Positions 34,741-44,226 of a DNA stretch of 64,000 bases are shown here, in pieces. The stretch is from the NCBI RefSeq assembly GCF_004151485.1, contig NZ_SBFF01000001.1, forward strand, positions 124,001-188,000. Reading direction: 5' to 3'. How positions within the stretch are numbered: the stretch's first letter is position 1; every line of letters begins with the position of its first letter. This DNA is from Sphingosinicella sp. CPCC 101087. GTDB lineage: Bacteria > Pseudomonadota > Alphaproteobacteria > Sphingomonadales > Sphingomonadaceae. Both the position numbers and the translations under genes were made by a program. The notes beneath the pieces were generated by a model. The model saw only the letters and a program-made list of their open reading frames with translations. It did not search any database and was not told where the DNA came from.

Positions 34741-36648
34741 GTGGAGCCGCGCGTGACCAAGGCTGTCGGTTATCGGCCGGACGTGGACGGTCTGCGGGCG
34801 GTTGCGATCCTTCCCGTGCTGCTGTTCCACGCGGGTCTGGATTCCTTCTCCGGCGGCTATGTCGGCGTCGACATCTTCTTCGTCATTTCCGGCTTCCTCA
34901 TCACCTCCATCATCGTGCGCGAGATGGACGAAGGCCACTTCTCGCTCCTGGGGTTCTACGAGCGCCGGGCGCGGCGAATCCTGCCGGCCCTGATCTTCGT
35001 CGTCGTAGCGGTGCTTGCGGCGGCGACCTTGCTCTATCTTCCGGAGGACCTCGACTCCGTCTCCCGCTCGGCCTTGGCGGCGATCCTGTTCCTGTCCAAC
35101 GTCGGCTTCTTCCTCGATACCGGCTATTTCCAGGGCGGCGCGGAGACCAAGCCGCTGCTCCACACCTGGTCCCTGGCGGTGGAGGAGCAATTCTATATCG
35201 GGCTGCCGATCCTGCTTCTGCTGATCGCGCGCTGGCTGCCGGCCCGCCGCATCGCCGTGGTGACCGCCGCCGCCATCCTGTCTTTCGCCATGGCGGTCCT
35301 GACCCAGGACGACGGATCCGGATTCGCCTTCTATCTGTCACCGCCGCGCGCCTGGGAGCTGCTCCTGGGCGTGCTGCTGGCGCTCGGTGCCGTCCCGCCG
35401 GTCAGATCCCGTCCCGTACGCGAGGCGGCTGCTGCAGCGGGCCTCGCGGCCATCGGCTACGCCGTCGCGACGTTCGACCGCCATACCACCTTTCCGGGCG
35501 TGAACGCCTTGTTCCCGGTGCTCGGAGCCGCCGCCCTGATCCATTGCGCGCCCGGGACGCTGGCCGGCCGCCTGCTTGCCTGGCGGCCGATGGTCGGAAT
35601 CGGGCTCATCTCCTATTCGCTCTATCTGTGGCATTGGCCCCTGATCGTCTTTACCGAATATGCGACCGGGACGCCGCTCGCCGGCTGGACTAGGGCTTTC
35701 GTGCTGGCGGGATCGGTCGGCATCGCCGTCCTGTCCTGGCGCTATGTCGAGGCACCGTTCAGGCAACGGACGCGGATGGGCCGCCGCGCGGTATTCGCAG
35801 CGTCGGGTAGCGCGATGGCGGCGACCTGCGCCGCGGCCGCCGCCCTCGTATCGACGGGAGGTTGGCCGGCACGCTTTCCGGCGGAGGTGGTGCGCCTTGC
35901 CGCCGCCACGGCCGATGTCAGCCCGTATCGCGACCGCTGCCACGACAGCGATACGAAGGGAGGGCGGCCTCCCTGCATCCTCGGCGCGCCCGCCGCCCCG
36001 CCCTCGGCCATGCTTTGGGGTGACAGCCACGGTGTCGAACTCGCTTATGCCCTGTCGGACGTGGAGGCCTCCGGCGGGCGTGCGTTGGTCCAGCGCACCC
36101 ATTCGAGCTGCCCGCCGGTCCTGGATTTCGACCCGTCGTGGAACCCCCGCTGCGCGCGGCTGAACCAAGACGTGATGGCAAGCATCGAGGCCAATCCCGA
36201 CCTGCGGACAATCTATCTTGCCGCCTTCTGGGCGAGCGACGCCTACGCCTCGCCGGAATTCGGGCGCGCGCTGGAACATACCCTCGATCGGTTGCTGGCG
36301 AAGGGTAGAACCGTCGTGCTGATCGGGCCGGTCCCCCCGCACGATTTCCACGTCCCGCGCCGACTTGCCCGGCTCGCCCGTTTCCGCCGAATCGACGAGG
36401 CAGGCGTCGCCGAGCGTCGGCAGATGAAGGCAGCGGATCGGATCGGCGCGATGGCAGAGCGCCGACGCGGCGCGGCGCTGATCTATGTCGATCCGTCCGA
36501 TATATTGTGCGATGCGCGAAGCTGCGAAATCATCCGCAATGGGGCGCCGCTCTATTTCGACTCCCACCATCTCAGCGTCGCCGGCGCCACCCTGGTCGTC
36601 GCGGCCGTACGGGCGCGGCAGGCGGGCGCGCTGGCGGCGCGGGAGTAA
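34741..36648 (+). CDS. Acyltransferase 3 (OafA-like) with C-terminal SGNH domain
   Basis: A membrane O-acyltransferase that in known cases adds acetyl groups to lipopolysaccharide or other glycans. The 635-residue protein has about ten transmembrane segments; the acyltransferase-3 signatures are YRPDVDGLRAVAILPVLLFH, GGYVGVDIFFVISGFLIT and FYERRARRILPAL. A C-terminal periplasmic SGNH-hydrolase domain has the nucleophile motif MLWGDSHG and the late YFDSHHLSVAG. Two in-frame GTGs (34741, 34753) could start it; 34741 is used here. It precedes a glycosyltransferase gene by 91 bases. Confidence 0.9.
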   Translation: MEPRVTKAVGYRPDVDGLRAVAILPVLLFHAGLDSFSGGYVGVDIFFVISGFLITSIIVREMDEGHFSLLGFYERRARRILPALIFVVVAVLAAATLLYLPEDLDSVSRSALAAILFLSNVGFFLDTGYFQGGAETKPLLHTWSLAVEEQFYIGLPILLLLIARWLPARRIAVVTAAAILSFAMAVLTQDDGSGFAFYLSPPRAWELLLGVLLALGAVPPVRSRPVREAAAAAGLAAIGYAVATFDRHTTFPGVNALFPVLGAAALIHCAPGTLAGRLLAWRPMVGIGLISYSLYLWHWPLIVFTEYATGTPLAGWTRAFVLAGSVGIAVLSWRYVEAPFRQRTRMGRRAVFAASGSAMAATCAAAAALVSTGGWPARFPAEVVRLAAATADVSPYRDRCHDSDTKGGRPPCILGAPAAPPSAMLWGDSHGVELAYALSDVEASGGRALVQRTHSSCPPVLDFDPSWNPRCARLNQDVMASIEANPDLRTIYLAAFWASDAYASPEFGRALEHTLDRLLAKGRTVVLIGPVPPHDFHVPRRLARLARFRRIDEAGVAERRQMKAADRIGAMAERRRGAALIYVDPSDILCDARSCEIIRNGAPLYFDSHHLSVAGATLVVAAVRARQAGALAARE

Positions 36649-36739
36649 GGGGACTCGCGTACAGGGCCGCAGAAGGCGGGTCGCGTGGGATTGCTCGTCC
36701 AGCCTTGCTTGCCGCGGCAATTCCCCTATCGCCGCGTCC

Positions 36740-37921
36740 ATGGACGTGACCGACCTTCGCGTCGCCATCTTCAGCGGCAACTACAATTACGTCCGCGACG
36801 GGGCGAACCAGGCGCTGAACCGCCTTGCCGACTATCTGCTGCGCAAGGGCGCCGCGGTGCGCGTCTATTCGCCGACGGTGAAGGAGCCCGCGTTCGAGGC
36901 CAAAGGCGATCTCGTCCACATTCCGTCCGTCCCGATCCCGGGGCGCTCCGAGTATAAGTTCGGCTTCGCCATCCCGCCCCGCGTGCGCCGGGACATCGCG
37001 GCCTATCGCCCCAACATCTTCCACGTCGCCAGTCCCGAAATACTCGGCCATCGCGCCGTATCGCTGGCGCGAAAATGGGACCTGCCGGTCGTCGCGTCGG
37101 TGCATACCCGATTCGAGACCTATCCGCGCTACTACGGCATGGCATTCCTGGAGCCGGTGGTGCTCGCGATCCTTCGGCGATTCTACCGCCGCTGCGACGC
37201 CATCTTCGCGCCATCGGATTCCATGGCGCAGCTGCTGCGCGACCAGAGGATGAACTACGACGTCGGGATCTGGACGCGCGGAATCGATCGCGAGATCTTC
37301 CATCCTGATCGTCGTAACATGGCCTGGCGTCGGGACCTCGGCATCGCCGACGACGTGCCCGTGATCGGCTTCGTCGGGCGGCTGGTCATGGAGAAGGGGC
37401 TGGACGTGTTTTCGGACACGATCGACCGGCTGGCGCGACGGCAGGTGCCGCACAAGGTTCTGGTGGTCGGCGAGGGGCCGGCGCGGGACTGGTTCGAGAA
37501 GAGACTGCCGAACGCCGTTTTCGCCGGCTTCCAGGAGGGTGCCGATCTCGGACGGGCGATCGCCTCGATGGACATGCTGTTCAATCCGTCCGTCACCGAG
37601 ACGTTCGGCAACGTGACGCTCGAGGCCATGGCTGCGAGCCTGCCGGTGGTGGCGGCAAGCGCGACCGGGAGCCAGAGCCTGGTCGAGGACGGAGTCACCG
37701 GTCGCCTGATCCGCCCCGGCGCCTGCGACCGGTTCTGCGACGCCCTGGCTTTCTACTGCCGCGACAGGGCCGCGCGCGAAGCGGCCGGTTCGGCTGGATG
37801 CGAAGCGGCCCAGCGTTTCGGGTGGGACGAGGTCAACCAGGAGCTGGTCGATTCTTACCTGCGCATCGTCCGCCAGCATGGCGAAGGCGGCCGGCAGCCC
37901 CGCGCGAGCCCCGTCCCCTGA
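36740..37921 (+). CDS. GT4-family glycosyltransferase
   Basis: A 393-residue GT-B fold enzyme of CAZy family GT4. The N-terminal domain shows RVAIFSGNYNYVRDGANQAL; the C-terminal donor-binding domain has IGFVGRLVMEKGLDVF and the E-x7-E motif SVTETFGNVTLEAMA. The closest known groups are mannosyltransferases and SqdX-type sulfoquinovosyltransferases, but the donor sugar cannot be assigned. An upstream in-frame extension overlaps the acyltransferase gene; ATG 36740 gives the standard length. It is probably co-transcribed with the acyltransferase. Confidence 0.9.
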   Translation: MDVTDLRVAIFSGNYNYVRDGANQALNRLADYLLRKGAAVRVYSPTVKEPAFEAKGDLVHIPSVPIPGRSEYKFGFAIPPRVRRDIAAYRPNIFHVASPEILGHRAVSLARKWDLPVVASVHTRFETYPRYYGMAFLEPVVLAILRRFYRRCDAIFAPSDSMAQLLRDQRMNYDVGIWTRGIDREIFHPDRRNMAWRRDLGIADDVPVIGFVGRLVMEKGLDVFSDTIDRLARRQVPHKVLVVGEGPARDWFEKRLPNAVFAGFQEGADLGRAIASMDMLFNPSVTETFGNVTLEAMAASLPVVAASATGSQSLVEDGVTGRLIRPGACDRFCDALAFYCRDRAAREAAGSAGCEAAQRFGWDEVNQELVDSYLRIVRQHGEGGRQPRASPVP

Positions 37922-37938
37922 AGGAGAGAGACGACGTC

Positions 37939-39471
37939 ATGGACCCGCAGCAGACCATCTTTCTCGGACGTGGCGCCGACGGCGCGGTCGCGCTCCGGCT
38001 CGACCGATCGAACCGGCACGGCCTGATCGCCGGCGCGACGGGAACGGGCAAAACGGTGACCCTGCAGGGCCTGGCCGAGGGTTTCTCGCGCGCCGGCGTC
38101 CCGGTGTTCGTAGCGGACGTGAAGGGAGATCTTGCCGGAATGGCCATGCCCGGCGCGCCGACGCAAAAGGCGCACGAGGCCTTCGTAGGCCGCGCCTCCG
38201 AAATCGGCCTCGACGATTTTGCCTATGCCGATAATCCCGTGATCTTCTGGGATCTTTATGGCGAGCAGGGTCATCCCGTGCGGACCACGATCTCGGAGAT
38301 GGGACCGCTGCTCCTGGCCCGTCTGCTCGGCCTCAACGAGACCCAGGAGGGCGTGCTCAACATCGCCTTCCGGCTCGCCGACGACGAAGGCCTGCTGCTG
38401 CTCAACCTCGACGATTTGCAATCGATGCTCGCCGCCTGTGCCGAGCGTGCCAGCGAATTGTCCGGCCGCTATGGCAACATCTCCAAGGCCAGCGTCGGCG
38501 CCATCCAGCGGCAGCTCCTCGCCTTCGGCGCGCAAGGCGCGGATCGCTTCTTCGGCGAACCGGCTCTCGCCATCACCGATTTCATCCAGGCCGACGAGAA
38601 TGGTCGCGGCCAAGTGAACATCCTTGCTGCCGAAAAGCTGATGGCTCAGCCCAAGCTCTATGCGACCTTCCTGCTCTGGCTGCTTTCGGAGCTTTTCGAG
38701 GAGCTCCCCGAGGTCGGCGATCAATCCAAGCCGAAACTCGTCTTCTTCTTCGATGAGGCACACCTGCTGTTCGACGACGTTCCGGATGCGCTGCGGGATA
38801 AAGTCGAGCAGGTGGTCCGGCTGATCCGTTCCAAGGGCGTCGGAATCTTCTTCGTCACACAGAATCCGATCGACGTTCCGGACGAAGTCGCCGGGCAGCT
38901 CGGAAACCGCGTGCAGCATGCGCTGCGGGCCTTCACGCCGCGTGACCAAAGAGCCGTGAAGGCGGCGGCCGAAACGTTCCGCATCAATCCGAAACTCGAC
39001 GTCGCGGCGGCGATCACGGAGCTGAAAACGGGGGAAGCGCTGATCTCGGTGCTGGACGAAAGCGGCGCACCCACCCCCGTCGACCGCGTGCTGGTCCGCC
39101 CTCCCTGCTCCCGGGCGGGACCGCTCAGTCCGAAGGAGCGCGCGATCATCCAGTCCCTGTCGCCGATCGGCGATCGCTACGAAGCCAGCCTCGATCGCGA
39201 GAGCGCCCACGAGATCCTGCGCGGACGCGCCGAGCAGGCGGCCGCGGCGGCCCAGGCCGCGCAAGCCGAACGCGACGCCGAGCGGGCTCGCAAGGACGCC
39301 GAGAAGGCCCAGCGCGAAGCCGCCCGGGCCGAGCGTGAACGGCAGCGCAACGCGCCGCTCCACGAACAGGTGGTGCGACAGCTCGGCCGATCGGTCCAGC
39401 GCCAGTTCACCAACCGGATCGCCGGCCAGATCGTTCGGGGCCTTCTCGGCGGACTGTTCCGCGGGCGGTAA
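37939..39471 (+). CDS. HerA-like ATPase, DUF853 family
   Basis: A 510-residue ATPase related to the HerA/FtsK translocases. Walker A is GATGTGKT (about 27-34) and Walker B is LVFFFDEAHLLF (about 265-276); a sensor strand follows (VGIFFVTQNPIDVPDEV). The last 90 residues are a charged Ala/Arg/Glu coiled coil. HerA usually works with the NurA nuclease, but no nuclease lies beside it. The DUF853 family is widespread and uncharacterised, and many members are called helicases only by similarity. ATG 37939 is supported by AAGGAG 12 bases upstream. Confidence 0.88.
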   Translation: MDPQQTIFLGRGADGAVALRLDRSNRHGLIAGATGTGKTVTLQGLAEGFSRAGVPVFVADVKGDLAGMAMPGAPTQKAHEAFVGRASEIGLDDFAYADNPVIFWDLYGEQGHPVRTTISEMGPLLLARLLGLNETQEGVLNIAFRLADDEGLLLLNLDDLQSMLAACAERASELSGRYGNISKASVGAIQRQLLAFGAQGADRFFGEPALAITDFIQADENGRGQVNILAAEKLMAQPKLYATFLLWLLSELFEELPEVGDQSKPKLVFFFDEAHLLFDDVPDALRDKVEQVVRLIRSKGVGIFFVTQNPIDVPDEVAGQLGNRVQHALRAFTPRDQRAVKAAAETFRINPKLDVAAAITELKTGEALISVLDESGAPTPVDRVLVRPPCSRAGPLSPKERAIIQSLSPIGDRYEASLDRESAHEILRGRAEQAAAAAQAAQAERDAERARKDAEKAQREAARAERERQRNAPLHEQVVRQLGRSVQRQFTNRIAGQIVRGLLGGLFRGR

Positions 39472-39548
39472 AGCTCAGCCCGACTCGCCCTCCCCGCCAC
39501 TCACGTGAAGCGCCGAAGCCAGCATGGCGGGACAGGAATCCGGCTTGC

Positions 39549-39875
39549 TCAGGCTTCCTGCCACTCGAAGCGGAGCGGCGCCTCCCGAAAGGCGAAGCGG
39601 TCGAGGTGGCGCGCGAGGGCCCCCTTGAGCGCCTCGAGCTGGCCCGGAGCGGAGGCATCGATCCGGCAGTCGAGCGTCTCCGCCCGCGCCGTCATCGTGA
39701 TCACCCCCTCACCGGGCCAGTCCGCACCCCGCGCATCGCGGGGGAAGACAATCCTGCCCTGGTTTGCATCGAAAGTGACCTCGAGATTGTGCTGCCAGTG
39801 CTTGCACAATTGCTGGAGGTAGCGACTCGCATTCTTAGTCGGCACCTCGGCGGTGCTCGCAACGGCTCCACTCAT
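39549..39875 (-). CDS. DUF2218 protein
   Basis: A 108-residue DUF2218 protein. Landmarks are TKNASRYLQQLCKHWQHN at the N terminus, ADWPGEGVITM in the middle and the C-terminal FAFREAPLRFEWQ. In other bacteria this domain also occurs fused to siderophore-interacting flavoproteins, which hints at iron-related work. It overlaps the upstream PadR gene by ATGA, so it is co-translated with it and probably under PadR control. Confidence 0.82.
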   Translation of the reverse strand: MSGAVASTAEVPTKNASRYLQQLCKHWQHNLEVTFDANQGRIVFPRDARGADWPGEGVITMTARAETLDCRIDASAPGQLEALKGALARHLDRFAFREAPLRFEWQEA

Positions 39876-40501
39876 TTCAGCCGCTCGATCCTCTGTGCCG
39901 CCTCGTCGAGGATCGCCGCAATCTCGTGCAACGTCTGCTCGTCGACATCGTCGCGGGTGACCCGGTGCCACAGCGACGAAAGCAGATTGCCGACCGCGCG
40001 CCGGATCGGCGGCCCACCTGCCTTGCGCCGGTCGCCGCCTATGTCTTCCAGGCGCGCGATCAACGCCTCGACCTCGTCCGCTTTCTCGTCGAGATGCACC
40101 CGCCCTTCGGCCGACACGGCAAAGGCCTTGCGCGGCGCCTCGGCGCCTTCCAGCGCTTCCTCGATCAGGCCCATGTCCTGGAGCATGGTCAGCGTCGGGT
40201 AAACGACGCCCGGGCTCGGCGCATAAGCGCCATGGGTCATTTCCTCGATCGCGCGGATGAGGTCATAGCCATGCCGCGGCTGGTCGGCGATCAGCTTCAA
40301 AAGGACGAGCCTGAGCTCGCCCGGCTCAAATAGCCGCCGGCGACCCCGGCGGCCGCGGCCACCACCTCCCCAATCGGCATCCCAGTCCCAGCCGCGGCCG
40401 TGACCCCAGCCGCCGCCGGGGCCGAAACCCATCGCGATCAGACCTTCCGGAAAAGCGAAACCCCGCGGCCCGCAGCCGCCCATTCTGAAACGCATGCCCA
40501 T
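39872..40501 (-). CDS. PadR-family transcription regulator
   Basis: A 209-residue PadR regulator. The N-terminal 45 residues are unusual: Gly-, Trp-, Asp- and His-rich (GPGGGWGHGRGWDWDADWGG), followed by a winged helix with LKLIADQPRHGYDLIRAIE and TLTMLQDMGLIEE, then a helical C-terminal dimerization domain. The Gly/His head resembles that of YqjI, the metal-responsive PadR protein of enterobacteria; a metal-sensing role is inferred from that. Start 40501 is supported by AAGGAGG at 40507-40513. Two copies of a GATATATC palindrome just upstream form a likely autoregulatory operator. Confidence 0.88.
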   Translation of the reverse strand: MGMRFRMGGCGPRGFAFPEGLIAMGFGPGGGWGHGRGWDWDADWGGGGRGRRGRRRLFEPGELRLVLLKLIADQPRHGYDLIRAIEEMTHGAYAPSPGVVYPTLTMLQDMGLIEEALEGAEAPRKAFAVSAEGRVHLDEKADEVEALIARLEDIGGDRRKAGGPPIRRAVGNLLSSLWHRVTRDDVDEQTLHEIAAILDEAAQRIERLK

Positions 40502-40526
40502 GGCATCCTCCTTCAAGACTAGCTGC

Positions 40527-40565
40527 GATATATCTTCGGCCAATCGAGACTGCAAGATATATCTT
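40527..40565. promoter_or_regulatory. Twin GATATATC palindromes, candidate PadR operator
   Basis: GATATATC at 40527-40534 and AAGATATATCTT at 40554-40565, both followed by TTCG. Their centres lie 29 bases apart, about 2.8 helical turns. They are in the divergent gap between padR and the phosphatidylcholine synthase gene, so control of both is possible. Such AT-rich perfect palindromes stand out in this GC-rich sequence. Confidence 0.6.
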
Positions 40566-40673
40566 CGAAATAGTTCGCGTGTTCCACCACTGCACCGCGG
40601 GACCTCATGCCCCAGCCCCGGCGTTCGGAATATCCGATTGGCCGGAACGGCGGCACGATGCGAGGATCGGTCC

Positions 40674-41438
40674 ATGGAGCAGCCACGACGACAGCAGGGT
40701 GGACCAGTGATCGCCGCCTGGCTCATCCACGCCTTTTCGGCGAGCGGCGCCATATTGGCCTTGCTCGCGCTCGAGGCGATCGGTCGTGGCGAGCTCCGGC
40801 TGGCGTTACTGTGGCTCGGGATCGCGCTGGCCGTCGATGGAGTCGACGGAACGCTGGCGAGACGGTTCCGGGTGAAGGAACGGGCTGCGCGCATCGACGG
40901 CGCGGTCCTGGACCTCGTCATCGACTATCTCAACTATGTCTTCGTTCCCACCATCTTCATCTGGCAGGCCGGCCTGGTGCCGGCAGCACTCGCCGTACCC
41001 CTGGGCGCGCTCATCCAGCTTTCCTCACTCTACGTCTTCGCGCGCAGCGACATGAAGACCGAGGACAATTATTTCCGCGGCTTTCCGGCCCTCTGGAACG
41101 TCGTCGCACTCTATCTCTACGTTGCGGCGCCGGGGGCGACGGCCGGTGCGATCATCGTCTTCGCCCTGGCTCTGTCGAGCTTCGCGCCGATCCATTTCGT
41201 CCACCCCTTCCGGGTGCGCGACTATGGCCCCTGGCTTCCTCTTCTGACCCTGACATGGGCGGGCGCGACCGCCGCGCTGCTCTGGCCGGGATGGAGCGAC
41301 GGTGCAGCCGCAGCCTGGTTCTGGTCGTCAACCGCCAGTGCCGCGATGCTGCTGATATTGGGGCTGGTCCGCACCGCGCGCGGCAGCGGGAGGCGCGAAA
41401 GAGAAAGGCGGCCGCCAAAGCGACCGCCTTCCCGTTGA
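40674..41438 (+). CDS. pcs: Phosphatidylcholine synthase, CDP-alcohol phosphatidyltransferase family
   Basis: Pcs condenses CDP-diacylglycerol with choline to make phosphatidylcholine in the inner membrane, the one-step route found in many alphaproteobacteria. The 254-residue protein has the CDP-alcohol phosphotransferase motif DGVDGTLARR...IDGAVLDLVID, followed by YLNYVFVPTIF, MKTEDNYFRGFPALWNVV and PIHFVHPFRVRDYGP, which fit Pcs rather than PgsA or PssA. Seven or eight membrane helices are visible. ATG 40674 is chosen; the long upstream extension crosses the padR start. It is convergent with rplS, with an 18-base gap. Confidence 0.85.
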   Translation: MEQPRRQQGGPVIAAWLIHAFSASGAILALLALEAIGRGELRLALLWLGIALAVDGVDGTLARRFRVKERAARIDGAVLDLVIDYLNYVFVPTIFIWQAGLVPAALAVPLGALIQLSSLYVFARSDMKTEDNYFRGFPALWNVVALYLYVAAPGATAGAIIVFALALSSFAPIHFVHPFRVRDYGPWLPLLTLTWAGATAALLWPGWSDGAAAAWFWSSTASAAMLLILGLVRTARGSGRRERERRPPKRPPSR

Positions 41439-41456
41439 TCGATATGCCGCGAGGGC

Positions 41457-41879
41457 TCAGCCCTCGGCGTTCTCGGTCTGCGGGGTCGCCGTCTCGGCGA
41501 CCGCCGCCTGAGTGGTGCGGGTATCGCGCCGCTCGGCGATGCGGGCCGCCTTGCCGGTACGACCGCGCAGATAATAAAGCTTCGCCCGGCGAACGGCGCC
41601 GCGGCGGACGACCTCGATCGATTCCACGTTGGGTGAATAAAGGGGGAAGACGCGCTCGACGCCCTCGCCGAAGCTGATCTTGCGAACGGTGAAGGAGCTG
41701 CCCAGGCCCCGGTTGGCGCGGGCGATGCAGACGCCCTCGAAATTCTGGATGCGGGTCCGGTCGCCCTCGACCACCTTCACGCCGACGCGAAGGGTGTCGC
41801 CCGGCCGGAATTCGGGAATGGCCTTGGTCGACTTGAACTGCTCGATCGCCTCGGCCTCGAGCTGCTGGATGATGTTCAT
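41457..41879 (-). CDS. rplS: 50S ribosomal protein L19
   Basis: L19 lies at the 30S-50S interface. The 140-residue product has [30 protein letters not shown] and [23 protein letters not shown]. The C-terminal 20 residues are a Thr/Ala/Glu-rich tail longer than in E. coli. ATG 41879 overlaps the trmD stop (ATGA), giving translational coupling, as is usual for trmD-rplS. Confidence 0.97.
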   Translation of the reverse strand: MNIIQQLEAEAIEQFKSTKAIPEFRPGDTLRVGVKVVEGDRTRIQNFEGVCIARANRGLGSSFTVRKISFGEGVERVFPLYSPNVESIEVVRRGAVRRAKLYYLRGRTGKAARIAERRDTRTTQAAVAETATPQTENAEG

Positions 41880-42622
41880 GACTTGTCGCTCTCTTCTTTG
41901 CGCCGCGCGCCAGAGGGCGGTGGCCTTCGCGCGTCCCCGTGACGCTCGATCAGGTCCGGCCGCCTTAGCCGTGTCTCCTCGACCGCCTTCGCTCTTCGCC
42001 AGGCGGCGATCTTCGCATGATCCCCCGATCGCAGCACTTCGGGGATCGTGCGCCCTTCCCACTCATAAGGTCGGGTATAATGCGGATATTCGAGAAGGCC
42101 GCCCTCAAAGCTCTCCTCCTCGCCGCTGGTCGGCGCGCCCATTACCCCGGGGAGCAGCCGAACGCAAGCATCGAGCAGGACGAAAGCCGCCGTCTCGCCA
42201 CCGGAAAGCACATAGTCGCCGATCGATAGCGGGACAATGGGCCGAGCCTCGAAAAGGCGCTCGTCAATGCCTTCGAAACGGCCGCACAGGATGGACGCGC
42301 CCGGGCCGGCCGCGAGCGTGCGCACATAAGCCTGGGTGAGCGGCCGCCCCCGCGGCGTCATCGCGATCAGCGGCACCTCCGGCCGGCGCGCCAATAGGTC
42401 GTCCACCGCCCGCGCCAGCACGTCGGCGCGCATGACCATGCCCGCCCCGCCCCCGGCCGGCGTGTCGTCGACCGACCTATGCCTGTCCGTGGCGAAGTCG
42501 CGGATCTGACCCGTCTCGAGCGACCAGATCCCCTCCCCCAGCGCGCGCCCGGCCAGGCTGTGGCCGAGCGGCCCGGGAAACATCTCGGGGTAAAGGGTCA
42601 GGACGGTCGCGGCCCAGGTCAC
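41876..42622 (-). CDS. trmD: tRNA (guanine-N1-)-methyltransferase TrmD
   Basis: TrmD methylates G37 of tRNAs and so prevents +1 frameshifting. The 248-residue enzyme has the [22 protein letters not shown] start, the trefoil-knot SAM site [15 protein letters not shown] and [12 protein letters not shown] 42622 overlaps the stop of the upstream serine hydrolase gene as GTGA. The usual neighbour rimM is separated from it by 2.5 kb of inserted genes. Confidence 0.97.
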   Translation of the reverse strand: MTWAATVLTLYPEMFPGPLGHSLAGRALGEGIWSLETGQIRDFATDRHRSVDDTPAGGGAGMVMRADVLARAVDDLLARRPEVPLIAMTPRGRPLTQAYVRTLAAGPGASILCGRFEGIDERLFEARPIVPLSIGDYVLSGGETAAFVLLDACVRLLPGVMGAPTSGEEESFEGGLLEYPHYTRPYEWEGRTIPEVLRSGDHAKIAAWRRAKAVEETRLRRPDLIERHGDARRPPPSGARRKEESDKS

Positions 42623-44142
42623 CGGTCGGACGCGACGCTCAGCCGCAACGCCTGGATTCCGGCCGGCTCGGTCGGGGCAAGCAGCAGCTGTCCTTCGAGG
42701 CGCCCGCGATCGCAAGTCCACAGGAACCGCCCGGAGAGAGCTCCGGTAGCGGTGATCGGCCCATCGGTGCGGCACGCGCCCGCTTCCGTCTTGAGGCGCG
42801 CGAACTCCCGCGCCCAGTTGTCGGCCGAGCGATCCATCAGAAAGTTCATCGCGAGAAGGTCCCGGCCGGGTTCGAGGCTACCCGCACGATACATCTCCCC
42901 GGCGGCGCGATACGCGCCGGCAAGCGCCTCGCTCACCGGGACGGAGCGCGGCTCCAGCAGCCCGGCCCGCTCGAGCTCGAGCGCGGCCTCGAACACCGGT
43001 GCGGACGGCGCTGCATAGGTCCGGTTGGCAAAAGCGAAGATGCCGACGCCATGGTCCGGCATCAGCACCACATAGGAGCCGTAGCCGGGAAAGCCCCCGC
43101 CATGCGCCAGGGTCGTTCCCAGGTCGCAGTCGCGCGCGACGATGAGGCCCATCGCGTAAGCGATGGCCGTGCGGCATGGCTCGGCGCCGTCGAGCCCCGG
43201 CCGCGGGCGGAAGGCCAGGAAGTTCAGTCCCTGGGCCAGTTCGCGCACCGTCGATCGGCGAACGGGGCCCTGCTCCGGCCCGTCGCGCGCGGGCCAGGCC
43301 GACAGCAGGAAGGCGACCCAGCGCGCATAATCGGAAAGGCTGGTCTGGACGCCGCCCATCGCGCCGAACGCGCCGTGCGCCATGCCCGGCTCGCGCGCAA
43401 AGGCCTCGTTCTCCCAGCGATAGCCGAGCGCCCGCCGCTCCTGCGGCGCCGCGAATATGTCATAGCCCGTCGATTCCATGCCGAGCGGTCGCATGATCTC
43501 CTGCTCGATATAGTCCTTGAACGGGCGGCCGGAGACGTTGGTGACGATGCGGCCCAGCACGGCATAGCCGAAGTTGGAATATTCATACTGGGTCTGCGGC
43601 ACGCGGGAGAAGGGAGCGCCCCGGCTCAGCATCAGTGTGAAGTCCTCTTCCGACATGGGCGTCTGGCGATCGCCCCAAGGATCATCGGTGACGAGCCCGC
43701 CGACGTGACTGAGAAGATCGCGGACGCGAATTCGAGGCGAATCGGTGGTCGGATATCGCCAACCGCGCATCTCGGGGACATAGGTCTCGGCGAGCGCGTC
43801 GAGCGACAGGCGGCCCTCGTCGCGTAGCTTGAGGATGGCAAGCGCGGTGAAGGCCTTGCTCATCGAGGCGATTCGGAAGAGCGTATCAGCCGTGGGCCTC
43901 CGCTGCGTTTCCAGATCCTGGACGCCAGAGAAGCCGGAATGCACGAGCCGGCCGTCCTTGACGATCCCCCAGACGAGCCCCGGCACGTGGGCCTCCTCCT
44001 GAAAACGGCGGAACCGCGAATCGATCGAGGGTGACACCTGCTCCACAGCCGCCGGCAGCGCCGACGGTGAGCGCTCCTGCGCCACGGCCGTGGCGGAAGC
44101 GCCGAACATCAAGGTCGCCAGCAACAGTCTCGAAATCGACAT
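42619..44142 (-). CDS. Serine hydrolase of the beta-lactamase / D-Ala-D-Ala-peptidase superfamily
   Basis: A 507-residue exported hydrolase with a signal peptide (about 1-22, ending VAQ). The catalytic motifs are SMSK (Ser-x-x-Lys), YSN in the expected position and HGGG as the third box, so it belongs to the class C beta-lactamase/penicillin-binding superfamily (peptidase S12-like). Residues beyond about 400 form an extra C-terminal domain (DUF3471-like position, not verified). Whether it cleaves a lactam, a peptide or an ester is not known. It is joined to trmD by a GTGA overlap and preceded by GGAGGTGG. The gene splits the usual rimM-trmD pair. Confidence 0.88.
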   Translation of the reverse strand: MSISRLLLATLMFGASATAVAQERSPSALPAAVEQVSPSIDSRFRRFQEEAHVPGLVWGIVKDGRLVHSGFSGVQDLETQRRPTADTLFRIASMSKAFTALAILKLRDEGRLSLDALAETYVPEMRGWRYPTTDSPRIRVRDLLSHVGGLVTDDPWGDRQTPMSEEDFTLMLSRGAPFSRVPQTQYEYSNFGYAVLGRIVTNVSGRPFKDYIEQEIMRPLGMESTGYDIFAAPQERRALGYRWENEAFAREPGMAHGAFGAMGGVQTSLSDYARWVAFLLSAWPARDGPEQGPVRRSTVRELAQGLNFLAFRPRPGLDGAEPCRTAIAYAMGLIVARDCDLGTTLAHGGGFPGYGSYVVLMPDHGVGIFAFANRTYAAPSAPVFEAALELERAGLLEPRSVPVSEALAGAYRAAGEMYRAGSLEPGRDLLAMNFLMDRSADNWAREFARLKTEAGACRTDGPITATGALSGRFLWTCDRGRLEGQLLLAPTEPAGIQALRLSVASDR

Positions 44143-44226
44143 GGAACCACCTCCGCACCCTTGCATAGCGGGCATGGCGCGCGACGCGAACAGGGAACCA
44201 TGGCCGCGCCGCCGCGCTGAAGCGCG

